Origin: Pseudomonas sp. PA15(2017)
Lineage (GTDB): Bacteria > Pseudomonadota > Gammaproteobacteria > Pseudomonadales > Pseudomonadaceae
Direction of reading: 5' to 3'
DNA: 64,000 bases
Assembly: GCF_001945395.1 (NCBI RefSeq)
Contig: NZ_MSXV01000019.1
Coordinates: forward strand, 1-64,000
Below, piece by piece: positions 1-8,584 of this stretch. The translations under genes were made by a program, and so were the position numbers. Under the pieces are notes generated by a model. That model saw nothing but the letters and a program-made list of their open reading frames with translations. It ran no database searches and was not told the origin of the DNA. The number at the start of each line of letters is the position of its first letter. Position 1 is the stretch's first letter.

Positions 1-43
1 CTGCTTTGCCCGCGACCTTCGCCCTGGATATAACCCATAAACG

Positions 44-75
44 ACAATGCCCCTATCAACCGATAGAGGCATTGT
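44..75. terminator. Strong hairpin, possible terminator of the minus-strand membrane-protein operon
   Basis: Two 14-base arms (44-57 and 62-75) are complementary at 13 positions around a 4-base loop. The hairpin lies about 85 bases beyond the stop codon at 161, so it could end the minus-strand operon. There is no clear run of T on either strand, so an RNA-stability element is equally possible. Nothing else is recognisable in 1-160. Confidence 0.35.
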
Positions 76-160
76 CTTCAACTCACCCTCGGACTGCTAG
101 GTTTTCACACAGTCTGTTAGGGCGCTTTTTTCGTTTCTGCGTTTCGCCTTTTACCCGACG

Positions 161-829
161 TCAGATTGCGCCGGGGCGAAAGGGTGGCTCGTCATCCGGC
201 ACATCGGCCAGTTCATCGAAGCCGGCTTCGATATCCGGCACCACGTAGCTTTCCTTTACCAGCTCTTCTTCTGGCGAGTGCCGGCGCCCCGTGCCCAATA
301 GCCCCACCAAAGCGCCTGCTGCCAAACCGGCAGCCGCGAAGGCCCACGGGTGGCGATGCACGGCCTGGCTCACGGCGCTGGCGCTCTGCTTGACCTGCTC
401 TGTCGCGGCGCTGGCGCCATCGGCCAGGTCGTGCAGCTTGCGACGCGCGGCCTGGCTGCTTTGTTCCAGCGACTGCCTGGCACTGTGCAGGGCATCGGCC
501 AGGGATTCGTGATCCTGCGGCAAGTCAGGCTCGGGCGCCTTCGGCGTGGGGCGGCGCGCCTGCTCCACGGCCAGCCAGGCCAGGCCGATGGCGGTCATGG
601 CAACGGGCACCGGGTTGGCCTTGAGGGTTTGCCCCAGGCGTTCGGCGATTTCCAGACCGCCGCTGTCGCGACCATAGGCTAGCGCCTGATCGATTAGCCG
701 TTGCGGGGTCAGACGTGCCTCTACATCATCGATAAGTGCATCGATACGGCTGCGCTGCTGGTCAATCTCTTGCTCGAGCACTTTCGGGGACTTGAGTGAT
801 TCGGCGGCGATGCTGCTGTGAGTACTCAT
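161..829 (-). CDS. DUF3618-type membrane-anchored protein
   Basis: This 222-residue protein has a long polar helical region, starting MSTHSSIAAE, and two hydrophobic stretches: one near residues 70-90 (VPVAMTAIGLAWLAVEQ) and one near 160-180 (HPWAFAAAGLAAGALVGLLG). It ends in an acidic tail. The second stretch has the HPW plus glycine-rich helix layout seen at the C-terminus of YqjD/ElaB-like inner-membrane proteins. The ATG at 829 was chosen because it overlaps the stop of the upstream gene by four bases, whereas the longer open frame to 1288 runs through that gene. It is the last gene of a minus-strand operon. The biochemical role is unknown; relatives are linked to stationary-phase or stress membranes. 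Confidence 0.75.
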   Translation of the reverse strand: MSTHSSIAAESLKSPKVLEQEIDQQRSRIDALIDDVEARLTPQRLIDQALAYGRDSGGLEIAERLGQTLKANPVPVAMTAIGLAWLAVEQARRPTPKAPEPDLPQDHESLADALHSARQSLEQSSQAARRKLHDLADGASAATEQVKQSASAVSQAVHRHPWAFAAAGLAAGALVGLLGTGRRHSPEEELVKESYVVPDIEAGFDELADVPDDEPPFRPGAI

Positions 830-1230
830 GACATTTGCCTCTGCACCGCTTCCTTGTCTTTCTGCAAGGAGTCCAGGGTGCGTTCGGGAGTGAGTTGGGA
901 AGGGGCGAACTTCTGTTGGCCGACCTTGAGCATGATCAGGCCGATCACGATCACCACGACACCGACGATCAGCGCGGCTGCCCAGGGCGGCAGCACTTCG
1001 CTGAGACCATAGACGGCCGCGAGCAGCAGCATCAGCACGCCGCACAGCAGCACGATGGCACCGCCCGCGACGGCGGCAATCCCGGTCTTGGTGGCTTGTA
1101 GCGAAGCATTCAGCTCGACCTTGGCCAGTGCCAGTTCCTTGGTGAACAGCGTCTGCACTTCTCGCGTCAACTGGCGCAGCAGGCCGAGTAGCGAGGGCTC
1201 CAGTGGCGGTTGCCGTAGATCGTCGTTCAT
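826..1230 (-). CDS. Phage-holin-family (YqjE-like) inner-membrane protein
   Basis: This 134-residue protein has an N-terminal amphipathic helix (LLRQLTREVQTLFTKELALAK), two adjacent transmembrane helices (about 49-72 and 80-102) joined by a short loop, and a charged C-terminal tail. The pattern matches the Actinobacteriophage-holin/DUF1469 superfamily that includes E. coli YqjE. Despite the family name there is no lysis cassette nearby, so a structural or stress role in the inner membrane is more likely. Both ends overlap neighbouring genes by four bases, which indicates translational coupling. Confidence 0.8.
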   Translation of the reverse strand: MNDDLRQPPLEPSLLGLLRQLTREVQTLFTKELALAKVELNASLQATKTGIAAVAGGAIVLLCGVLMLLLAAVYGLSEVLPPWAAALIVGVVVIVIGLIMLKVGQQKFAPSQLTPERTLDSLQKDKEAVQRQMS

Positions 1231-1640
1231 CGCAGTGTCCCTCCATGGGAATAGTCATCAGCGCGGCTGCGACGCTTGCGCAACACACGACTTACCAGAA
1301 CGCCTACTGCCAGGCCGCCGGCCGCCAGCCAGAGCGGATGTTCGCGGGCGAAGCGGTCGACGCTGTGCACGGCGTGGCCGCTGTAGTTGTTCAGGGTATC
1401 GCGCAAGGCGGCGAGCTGGCGTGTGGCTTCGCGCAAGCGATCCGGCGAGACCACGGCATCGGGGTTTTCCAGATCGGCGATGGTGGAGCGGGCGATATTG
1501 GCCAGGGCTTCCAGCTCATCGGTGTGCGACTGCTCGGCCTGGATGCGTGCGCGTAGTTGTTCCTGAGCATCGTGCTGCCAGTGCCCGGAAATGATCTTGG
1601 CAGGACGCTTGTGCGGGCGGTCTTTGCTGTCGTTATCCAT
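1227..1640 (-). CDS. DUF883/YqjD-like membrane-anchored protein
   Basis: The protein is 137 residues when started at the ATG at 1640. It has a basic N-terminus, a long helical middle with heptad character (DELEALANIARSTIADLE), and one C-terminal transmembrane helix after the motif REHPLW, followed by an Arg/Lys-rich tail. That is the architecture of YqjD/ElaB/YgaM proteins, which in E. coli anchor to the inner membrane and bind inactive ribosomes. Ribosome binding here is inference from family resemblance only. It is the third of four coupled minus-strand genes. Confidence 0.7.
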   Translation of the reverse strand: MDNDSKDRPHKRPAKIISGHWQHDAQEQLRARIQAEQSHTDELEALANIARSTIADLENPDAVVSPDRLREATRQLAALRDTLNNYSGHAVHSVDRFAREHPLWLAAGGLAVGVLVSRVLRKRRSRADDYSHGGTLR

Positions 1641-1686
1641 ATGACTACACCTGTTGATGCTTATAAATGCGGTACGGCAATGCGTG

Positions 1687-2103
1687 TTAACGGCTCTGCC
1701 CGGGGTTGGCGACTTCCTCGGCAATCGGCATGCCCAAGTCCGCTGTTGCCGGCGCAACCGGTGCTGGCGGCATGGGTGGAACCGCCGTGGCGCGGGTACG
1801 ATTGGCGACTTCCTCGGCCATCAGCAGCAACTCCTGAAGGCGCTGTACGCGGGCACGCAGATAGTGGATTTCGGCCAGCGGGTCGTCCACTGCGCTTTTC
1901 ACGCTGCAGTGCCCGCTTAGCCCGCGCAGCAGCAACAGGCCGCCCACGCTCAACTGGCGTCGGCCGCGTTCGCCGTTCTTGCTCGCGCCGAGCGTGGCCA
2001 GCAGCAAGCCGCCGCCGATGGACAGCAGGCGCTCCCAGCCTCTGACGTTCTGAGGTGCCGGACCCTGTCGTTCGGGTTGCGATTGCGGTTCGAAGGCGAC
2101 CAT
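1687..2103 (-). CDS. Small DUF2892-like membrane protein
   Basis: This 138-residue protein starts at the ATG at 2103, which is preceded by a good AGGAGTGA ribosome-binding site. Residues about 20-62 form two hydrophobic hairpin helices (WERLLSIGGGLLLATLG, then LLLLRGLSGHC). The RG-x-x-GHC ending resembles the YgaP-type membrane domain (DUF2892). The C-terminal half is a short helix followed by a Pro/Ala-rich, probably disordered tail. It lies 46 bases upstream of the DUF883-like gene and is probably co-transcribed with it. No catalytic residues are evident. Confidence 0.65.
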   Translation of the reverse strand: MVAFEPQSQPERQGPAPQNVRGWERLLSIGGGLLLATLGASKNGERGRRQLSVGGLLLLRGLSGHCSVKSAVDDPLAEIHYLRARVQRLQELLLMAEEVANRTRATAVPPMPPAPVAPATADLGMPIAEEVANPGQSR

Positions 2104-2148
2104 GTGTTCACTCCTGCCTGATGTGACGGGCCAATGGTTCAAGCCAGC

Positions 2149-2328
2149 TCAAACGGGATCGGGCTGTGGCTTGTCCGGTAGCGCATCGTTGTCGGGTTCG
2201 TGGGGCTGGCCGAGTGGAGGGGGCTCGCCCGGCAAGTCGGGTGCCTGGGTTGGATCGGGTACTCGCTGGGTCATGCCTCGTCCCTCGGTGCGTTGCTCTA
2301 TAGGGTTTGAGGGTGACGGGCGCTGCAT
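2149..2328 (-). CDS. Small proline-rich hypothetical protein
   Basis: An open frame of about 59 codons from the ATG at 2328 is dominated by Pro, Asp, Glu and Gln and ends LPDKPQPDPV. A shorter start at 2274 (41 residues) is also possible. It lies 45 bases upstream of the DUF2892-like gene on the same strand and could be the first gene of that operon. Composition alone suggests a disordered peptide. There is no recognisable domain and its reality as a gene is uncertain. Confidence 0.35.
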   Translation of the reverse strand: MQRPSPSNPIEQRTEGRGMTQRVPDPTQAPDLPGEPPPLGQPHEPDNDALPDKPQPDPV

Positions 2329-2530
2329 GTTCGATCTTTTTGCCCCGCGGTGACCTGCCTGCAACCCAGGCGCAGCGGCCTGGCAGAAACCTTAAACCTC
2401 TGTGAGCGGGCCCCGGTCAAGATTTTCTGTCCGACAGCGAACTGCCGGGCCGAGCCGTCGCGCACAGAGACCTCGCGTGGCAACTCCATCCATGTCGGCC
2501 CAGCGGGCCTGAACTTCGAGCGAGTTTTCC

Positions 2531-4324
2531 ATGAGCATGACCGTCGCAGATTTCATCGTCGAACGCCTTCACGAATGGGGGGTTCGGCGCATCTATGGCT
2601 ATCCAGGGGATGGCATCAACGGCGTATTCGGCGCCCTGGCCAAGGCCGAGGGCAAGATCCGCTTCATCCAAGCGCGCCATGAGGAAATGGCCGCGTTCAT
2701 GGCGGCGGCCGACGCCAAGTTCTCTGGCGATTTGGGCGTATGCATCGCCACCTCCGGCCCCGGTGCGGCCCATCTGCTCACCGGTTTGTACGATGCGCGC
2801 ATGGACCATATGCCGGTGCTGGCGATCGTCGGCCAGCAGGCGCGCAACGCCCTGGGCGGGCATTACCAGCAGGAGGTGGATCTACTGTCGATGTTCAAGG
2901 ACGTCGCCGGCGCCTTCGTCCAGCAGGCCAGCGCGCCGTCCCAGGTGCGCCACCTGGTCGACCGCAGCATTCGCACGGCGCTGGGCGATCGTCGGGTGAC
3001 GGCGATCATTCTGCCCAATGATTTGCAGACGCTGCCCTACGAGGAGCCACCCCGCGAGCACGGCACCCTGCATTCGGGCGTGGGTTACAGCCGGCCGCGG
3101 GTTGTGCCCTACGAGGCTGACCTGCAGCGCGCCGCGGATGTGCTCAATGCCGGTAAGAAGGTAGCGATCCTGATCGGTGCCGGCGCGTTGGGCGCTGCGA
3201 AAGAAGTCACCGAAGTGGCGGATGTGCTCGGCGCCGGCGTGGCCAAGGCGCTACTGGGCAAGGCGGCGTTGCCGGATGATCTGCCCTGGGTGACCGGCTC
3301 CATCGGCCTGCTCGGCACCAAGCCCAGCTATCAGATGATGAACGAATGCGACACCTTGCTGATGATCGGCTCGGGCTTTCCCTATGCCGAATTCCTGCCC
3401 AAGGAAGGCCAGGCGCGCGCCGTGCAGATCGACATCCAGGCCGACATGCTCGGCCTGCGCTACCCCATGGAAGTCAACCTGCAAGGCGACGCTGCCGATA
3501 CCTTGCAGGCGCTGCTGCCACTGCTCGAACGCAAGACGCTGCGCACCTGGCGCAAGCGCATCGAACGCTGGACGGCGCAGTGGCAGACCACCCTGAAGCG
3601 CCGCGCCATGGCTTCGGCTTCGCCGATCAACCCGCAGCGGGTCGCGTTTGAGCTATCGCCGCGCCTGCCGGATCGCGCCGTGGTGACCAGCGATTCCGGC
3701 TCCTGTGCCAACTGGTTCGCCCGTGACGTAAAGATGCGCGAGGACATGCTCTGCTCGCTGTCCGGCGGCCTGGCGTCCATGGGCGCTGCGGTGCCTTATG
3801 CGATTGCCGCCAAGTTCGCCCACCCGGATCGCCCGGTGGTGGCGCTGGTCGGCGACGGCGCCATGCAGATGAACAACATGGCCGAACTGATCACGGTCGC
3901 CAAATACTGGCACGAGTGGCAGGACAAGCGCTGGATCTGCGCGGTGTTCAACAACGAGGACCTCAACCAGGTGACCTGGGAGCAGCGGGTGATGGAAGGC
4001 GACCCGAAGTTCTCGGCCTCCCAGGACATTCCCAGCGTCGCCTATCACCAGTTCGCCGAGTCCATCGGGCTGATGGGCATCTACGTCGACCGTGAGGAGG
4101 ATGTCGCTGCGGCTTGGGAGCAGGCGCTGGCCGCTGACCGCCCGGTGGTCATCGAATTCAAGACCGACCCTGACGTGCCGCCGCTGCCGCCGCATATCAC
4201 CCTGGCCCAGGCCAAGGCCTTCGCGTCCACCCTGTGGCAGGGCGACCCGAACCAGGGCGGCATCCTGCGCCAGGCCACCAAGCAGGTATTGGGTTCGATC
4301 CTGCCCGGCAAAGGCCGGCGTTAA
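2531..4324 (+). CDS. Thiamine-diphosphate-dependent enzyme, pyruvate oxidase/acetolactate synthase family
   Basis: This 597-residue protein has the three-domain layout of the POX/AHAS family. The N-terminal pyrimidine-binding domain carries the activating glutamate (RHEEMA, E51). The middle domain is FAD/nucleotide-binding-like (about 190-340). The C-terminal diphosphate-binding domain has GDGAMQMNN at about residue 441 and, roughly 25 residues on, the metal-binding NN (VFNNEDLNQ). The likely reaction is oxidative or non-oxidative decarboxylation of pyruvate or a related 2-oxoacid. PoxB-type pyruvate dehydrogenase (quinone) is the nearest guess, but the C-terminus lacks an obvious PoxB lipid-binding amphipathic helix. 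The start ATG at 2531 has a second candidate two codons on. The stop overlaps the convergent cinA-like stop. Confidence 0.85.
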   Translation: MSMTVADFIVERLHEWGVRRIYGYPGDGINGVFGALAKAEGKIRFIQARHEEMAAFMAAADAKFSGDLGVCIATSGPGAAHLLTGLYDARMDHMPVLAIVGQQARNALGGHYQQEVDLLSMFKDVAGAFVQQASAPSQVRHLVDRSIRTALGDRRVTAIILPNDLQTLPYEEPPREHGTLHSGVGYSRPRVVPYEADLQRAADVLNAGKKVAILIGAGALGAAKEVTEVADVLGAGVAKALLGKAALPDDLPWVTGSIGLLGTKPSYQMMNECDTLLMIGSGFPYAEFLPKEGQARAVQIDIQADMLGLRYPMEVNLQGDAADTLQALLPLLERKTLRTWRKRIERWTAQWQTTLKRRAMASASPINPQRVAFELSPRLPDRAVVTSDSGSCANWFARDVKMREDMLCSLSGGLASMGAAVPYAIAAKFAHPDRPVVALVGDGAMQMNNMAELITVAKYWHEWQDKRWICAVFNNEDLNQVTWEQRVMEGDPKFSASQDIPSVAYHQFAESIGLMGIYVDREEDVAAAWEQALAADRPVVIEFKTDPDVPPLPPHITLAQAKAFASTLWQGDPNQGGILRQATKQVLGSILPGKGRR

Positions 4325-4818
4325 CCCTCGGCAAGCAGCTGCGCGTGCCGCTCAGGCAGGCGCAGCAGGGCGAAGCGGGCAGCTTCATCGAGGATGCGCG
4401 AACGGTCGCCGGCGAAATGTTCGGTGCTCGAATACAGCTGGATGCTGCCGTCCGCCAGGCGAAAGGCCCAGGCGAAGCACAGGGTGCCGGCAGCAATCTC
4501 GCCCTGTGGTTCGGGGCCCGCGACGCCCGTGGTGGCGACGGCGACATTGGCCGGGCTGCCGTCTAGCGCGCCCTTGGCCATGGCCCGCGCCACTTCTTCG
4601 CTGGTCAGGTTGAAATTGTCTAGGGTGTGCTGGCTCACGCCCAGCAAGCGTTTCTTGGCCGCTGGCGAATACACCACGTGACCGCTGTCCAGGCATTCGC
4701 CGCTGCCAGGATGCTTGGCGAGCAGCGCCACGACCATGCCGGCGGTGCAGGACTCGGCTGTGGTCAGATACAACTTGTGACGCTTCAGATAATCGAGCAG
4801 CGCTTCGATGTCTTGCAT
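4321..4818 (-). CDS. CinA C-terminal family protein, nicotinamide-nucleotide amidase (PncC-like)
   Basis: This 165-residue protein is a stand-alone CinA C-terminal domain, the normal size for PncC/YdeJ proteins, which deamidate nicotinamide mononucleotide in the pyridine nucleotide cycle. It has the family signature AESCTAG at residues 21-27, GVAGPE at about 98-103 and a GTLCFAW strand. The nucleotide-binding CinA N-terminal domain is absent, as is usual for the single-domain form. A GGAGAATT ribosome-binding site precedes the ATG. It converges on the ThDP enzyme with a four-base stop overlap and is divergent from the SDR gene. Some members have lost amidase activity, so the substrate is inferred. 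Confidence 0.8.
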   Translation of the reverse strand: MQDIEALLDYLKRHKLYLTTAESCTAGMVVALLAKHPGSGECLDSGHVVYSPAAKKRLLGVSQHTLDNFNLTSEEVARAMAKGALDGSPANVAVATTGVAGPEPQGEIAAGTLCFAWAFRLADGSIQLYSSTEHFAGDRSRILDEAARFALLRLPERHAQLLAEG

Positions 4819-4966
4819 GGCAATTCTCCTCCCGTGGCCGGTGTTTCTTGGATTGGCGCGCCGCTCTGGAGGTGCTGACAGCCTGATCGACGGCAGCGGG
4901 CTTTTCCCTGAACTCTGCCGCTTGGCTTTCAGTCAGGTGTAGCAAGTCGAGGAAAGGGGAACGGCC

Positions 4967-5767
4967 ATGCTCATCTCTCTGCAGTCACAGGTCGCGCTGG
5001 TCACCGGCGCCAGTTCGGGTATCGGCGCGGCTTCGGCCAAGGCGCTGGCGGAGGCGGGCGCCGCGGTGGTGCTCAACTATCGGTCCGGGCGTGAGGCTGC
5101 CGAGAAGCTCGCCGCGCAAATCCGCGATGATGGCGGCCAGGCCATCGCCGTGCGGGCCGATGTATCCAGCGAGCAGGACGTCGAGGCGCTGTTCGCTGAA
5201 ACCCTTTCCGCGTTCGGGCGACTGGATATTCTGCTGGCCAATTCCGGCATGCAGCGCGACGCGCCGACCATCGACATGAGCCTGGACGAATGGAACCAGG
5301 TGCTGCAGGTCAACCTCACCGGCCAGTTTCTCTGCGTGCGCGCGGCGCTGCGGCAGTTCGCCAAGCAGGGCATTCGCGAGGAGATTTCCCGCGCGGCCGG
5401 CAAGATCATCCAGATGAGTTCCGTGCACCAGCTGATTCCCTGGGCCGGGCGCGCCAACTACGCGGCCTCCAAGGGCGGGCTCGACCTGCTGATGCGCAGC
5501 GTGGCGCAGGAGGTGGGCGAGCAGCGCATTCGCGTCAACGCCATCGCCCCGGGGGCCATCCGCACCGCGATCAACCGTGAAGCCACCGAAGGCGCGGCTG
5601 CCGACAAATTGCTCGAGCTGATTCCCTACGGCCGTATCGGTGACGCCGAGGACATCGCCAATGCGGTGGTGTGGCTGGCCTCCGATGCCGCCGATTACGT
5701 TCACGGCACCACGCTGTTCATCGACGGCGGCATGAGCCTTTACCCGGAGTTTCGTGACAATGGCTGA
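4967..5767 (+). CDS. SDR-family glucose 1-dehydrogenase-like oxidoreductase
   Basis: This 266-residue classical short-chain dehydrogenase has the Rossmann motif TGASSGIG at residues 13-20, an NSG variant of the NAG motif near 92, a catalytic Ser near 150 and YAASK with Tyr165/Lys169. It ends in the typical FIDGGMSLYPEF segment. The closest named group by pattern is glucose 1-dehydrogenase, but the sugar specificity is inference. An AGGAAAGGGG ribosome-binding sequence lies before the ATG. The gene overlaps the GH15 gene by a few bases, so the two are coupled and probably act on related carbohydrate. Confidence 0.85.
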   Translation: MLISLQSQVALVTGASSGIGAASAKALAEAGAAVVLNYRSGREAAEKLAAQIRDDGGQAIAVRADVSSEQDVEALFAETLSAFGRLDILLANSGMQRDAPTIDMSLDEWNQVLQVNLTGQFLCVRAALRQFAKQGIREEISRAAGKIIQMSSVHQLIPWAGRANYAASKGGLDLLMRSVAQEVGEQRIRVNAIAPGAIRTAINREATEGAAADKLLELIPYGRIGDAEDIANAVVWLASDAADYVHGTTLFIDGGMSLYPEFRDNG

Positions 5768-7571
5768 TATCCAGGATCGTCAGATGCCCATCGAGGCCCA
5801 TGGCATCATCGGCGACATGCGCAGTGCCGCGCTGGTCGCCGACAGTGGTTGCGTGGACTTCTTCTGCTGGCCGGATTTCGACAGCCCGTCGATCTTCAGC
5901 GCCTTGCTCGACACGCCCGAAGCCGGGGTTTTCCAGCTGGCGCCGGATCTGCCCGAGGCGCGCCGTCAGCAACTGTACCTGCCCGATACCAACGTGCTGC
6001 AAACGCGCTGGCTGGACGAACAGGCGATAGTGGAATGCACCGACCTGATGCCGATCAATGCGGATGTCGATGCTGCGCCAAGATTGATTCGCACTATTCG
6101 CGTGGTCTCCGGCCACGCCACCATCCGCCTGCGCTGTCGGGTGCGCCACGACTACAGCCGTGCTGACACGGTTGCCGGGCTGGAAGGCGGCGATGTGCTG
6201 TTCACGGCGCCGGGCCAGCCCAGCCTGCGGCTGTCGGCGAGCGAGGCGCTGAGCCTCGACGATCAGTGCGCGGTCGCCGAATTCGAGCTGCGCGAAGGCG
6301 AGCACGCGGAATTCGTGCTCGGTGCGCCGGATGATCCGCTGGTGTCCGCTGGTGCCTGCGAGCATTGCCGCGACGAGACCGTGAAGTACTGGCGGCGCTG
6401 GATGAAGCAGTCCAACTACCGCGGACGCTGGCGTGAGATGGTGCATCGTTCGGCACTGGCGCTCAAGCTGCTGACCTCACGCAAGCATGGCGGCATCATT
6501 GCCGCTGCTACCTATGGTCTGCCGGAAGCGCCGGGCGGTGAGCGCAACTGGGATTATCGCTACACCTGGATTCGCGACGCCTCGTTCACCGTCTACGCCT
6601 TCATGCGCCTGGGTTTCTCCGAGGAAGCCAACGCCTTCATGCGGTGGGTGCGCGACCGCGTCGATGACTGCTCGGAAACGCCGGCGCACCTGCGCATTCT
6701 CTACAGCCTGCGCGGGCAGCATCACCTGCCGGAAAGCTCCCTCGATCACCTGGCCGGCCACGGCGGCGCGAAGCCGGTGCGTATCGGCAATGAAGCCCAT
6801 GAGCAGACCCAGCTGGATATCTTCGGCGAACTTCTGGACGCCGTGTACCTGGCCAACAAGTACGGCGAGGCGATTTCCTACGAAGGTTGGAAGCATGTGG
6901 TGGGCATCGTCGATCAGGTATGCGACAGCTGGCAGCAGAAGGATGTCGGCATCTGGGAGATTCGCGGCGAGGAGCAACATTTCCTGCATTCGCGGCTGAT
7001 GTGCTGGGTCGCGCTGGATCGCGCCATCCGCCTGGCCGAGAAGCGTTCGCTGCCAGCGCCGTTTGCGCGCTGGAACGACGAGCGCCAGGCCATCCACGAC
7101 GACATCTGGAACAATTTCTGGGACGAGAGCTGCGGGCATTTCGTGCAGCGCATCGGCTGCCAGGACGTCGACGGCTCCATGCTGCTGATGCCGTTGATGC
7201 GCTTCGTCGCCGCCACCGATCCACGCTGGTTGGCGACCCTGGAGGCCATCGAGCAGCAGCTGGTGCGTGACGGCATGGTGTATCGCTATCGCACCGACGA
7301 CGGGCTGGAAGGTGAGGAGGGCTCGTTCATGGCGTGCTCGTTCTGGTACGTCGAGTGCCTGGCGCGTGCCGGCAGGATCGAAAAGGCCCATCTGGAGTTC
7401 GAGCAACTGCTGCGCTATGCCAACCCGCTGGGGCTGTATGCCGAGGAGCTGGACAAACGCGGCCACCATCTGGGCAATACGCCCCAGGCGCTGAGCCACC
7501 TGGCGCTGATCAGCGCGGCGAGCTTTCTCGACCACCGGCTCAGTGGCGAACGCACCACCTGGCAACCCTGA
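5760..7571 (+). CDS. Glycoside hydrolase family 15 protein
   Basis: This 603-residue protein has an N-terminal beta-sandwich (residues 1-220, starting near GDMRSAALVADSGCVDFFCWP) and a C-terminal (alpha/alpha)6 barrel. The barrel includes the family signature WDYRYTWIRDASF at about 264-276, EFEQLL near the end and SFMACSFWYVE before it. These are the hallmarks of bacterial GH15 glucoamylase/trehalase-like enzymes that release glucose from alpha-glucans or trehalose. There is no signal peptide, so it should act in the cytoplasm. The ATG at 5760 overlaps the stop of the SDR gene; a GTG two codons earlier is possible. Pairing with an SDR suggests glucan or trehalose breakdown feeding sugar oxidation, perhaps in osmotic stress. 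Confidence 0.88.
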   Translation: MADIQDRQMPIEAHGIIGDMRSAALVADSGCVDFFCWPDFDSPSIFSALLDTPEAGVFQLAPDLPEARRQQLYLPDTNVLQTRWLDEQAIVECTDLMPINADVDAAPRLIRTIRVVSGHATIRLRCRVRHDYSRADTVAGLEGGDVLFTAPGQPSLRLSASEALSLDDQCAVAEFELREGEHAEFVLGAPDDPLVSAGACEHCRDETVKYWRRWMKQSNYRGRWREMVHRSALALKLLTSRKHGGIIAAATYGLPEAPGGERNWDYRYTWIRDASFTVYAFMRLGFSEEANAFMRWVRDRVDDCSETPAHLRILYSLRGQHHLPESSLDHLAGHGGAKPVRIGNEAHEQTQLDIFGELLDAVYLANKYGEAISYEGWKHVVGIVDQVCDSWQQKDVGIWEIRGEEQHFLHSRLMCWVALDRAIRLAEKRSLPAPFARWNDERQAIHDDIWNNFWDESCGHFVQRIGCQDVDGSMLLMPLMRFVAATDPRWLATLEAIEQQLVRDGMVYRYRTDDGLEGEEGSFMACSFWYVECLARAGRIEKAHLEFEQLLRYANPLGLYAEELDKRGHHLGNTPQALSHLALISAASFLDHRLSGERTTWQP

Positions 7572-7581
7572 GCCGGGGCGG

Positions 7582-8436
7582 TCAGTGGCCACCCTGCACG
7601 CCAGCCCAAGCCACGGCGCCGAGAATCAGCGCGCCGCCGAGCAACATGCCAGCGCTCGGTACGGCGCCGAACAGCAACCAGGCGCCGGCGATGGCATAGA
7701 TCGGCTCCATGGTGATCACCACCGCAGCGGTGTGGGTGCGCACGTGGCGTAGCGAGGCGATGAACAGGCTGTAGGCCAGGGCCGTGCAAAGCACGCCCAG
7801 TGCTGCCAGTTGCCACCAGTCGTGATTGGTGATGGTCGGCACCTCCGGCAGGCACCAGAGCAGCAGCGCGAGGCTGATCGCCAGGCATTGCCACCAGCAC
7901 GAAGCCAGGCCATTGACGTTGCTCGCCGCGTGCTTGTTGGCCACGGCAATCGCCGCATACACGGCACCGGACAGCACGCCATAGAGCAGGCCGACGGTGG
8001 CGCCATCGCGCAGGTCGAGCGACGGGGTGATCAGCACCAACCCAATCGACACCAGCACCAGTATCCAGCGATCGCTTCGCCCCAGGCGTTGGCCAAACAC
8101 CAGCCTTTCGATCAGCGCGGTGAACGCGGGAAACGAGGCGAAGCCCAGGGTCGCCACGGCCACACCGCCGGTTTGCACTGCCATGAAGAACAGCAGCCAG
8201 TGCACCCCCAGTACCAGACCTGTGGCCAGCAGTTTGGCAGCGGTGGCCGAGGTGATGCCGCGCCAGGGGCGCTTGCCCAGGCACAGGCAGAAAAGGCTCA
8301 GGGCCAGGAGCGCGAAGGCGGAGCGGCCCAGCACGATCATGCTGGCGCTGACCTTCAGTGATTCGCCGAACAGCGCCGAAACGCCGACCAGCAGGGCGGC
8401 GGTATGCAGCTGAATGTGCGCAGTGCGAAGGCTCAT
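7582..8436 (-). CDS. DMT-superfamily EamA transporter
   Basis: This 284-residue protein has about ten transmembrane helices in two tandem five-helix EamA repeats. The first half includes a conserved helix with LGFASFPAFTALIERL, and the second ends with the TMEPIYAIAGAWLLFG motif typical of drug/metabolite exporters. The substrate cannot be told; relatives export amino acids or small metabolites. It lies ten bases from the GH15 stop in convergent orientation and is divergent from the nitronate monooxygenase gene across a 148-base gap. Confidence 0.85.
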   Translation of the reverse strand: MSLRTAHIQLHTAALLVGVSALFGESLKVSASMIVLGRSAFALLALSLFCLCLGKRPWRGITSATAAKLLATGLVLGVHWLLFFMAVQTGGVAVATLGFASFPAFTALIERLVFGQRLGRSDRWILVLVSIGLVLITPSLDLRDGATVGLLYGVLSGAVYAAIAVANKHAASNVNGLASCWWQCLAISLALLLWCLPEVPTITNHDWWQLAALGVLCTALAYSLFIASLRHVRTHTAAVVITMEPIYAIAGAWLLFGAVPSAGMLLGGALILGAVAWAGVQGGH

Positions 8437-8584
8437 CGGGTTTCTGCCTGATCGGAGAGGTGACAGAGTGCCAAGTCAGCGGCGTCAGGTAAAACGGATT
8501 GTGCGGCTGGCTGGTCAGGTGAGCGTTGCGCGGCCCGCAGCGTTATAGTCGGGAGCCGTGTCATCTTCATCAAGCGAGGATCTT

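Noticed and set aside
826..1230. Phage holin of a prophage lysis cassette
   Set aside because: There is no endolysin, spanin or other phage gene nearby. The operon matches the YqjD/YqjE-type housekeeping arrangement.
161..1288. Long 375-codon version of the first minus-strand gene
   Set aside because: The extra N-terminal part overlaps the entire YqjE-like gene in another frame. The internal ATG at 829 makes a normal four-base overlap.
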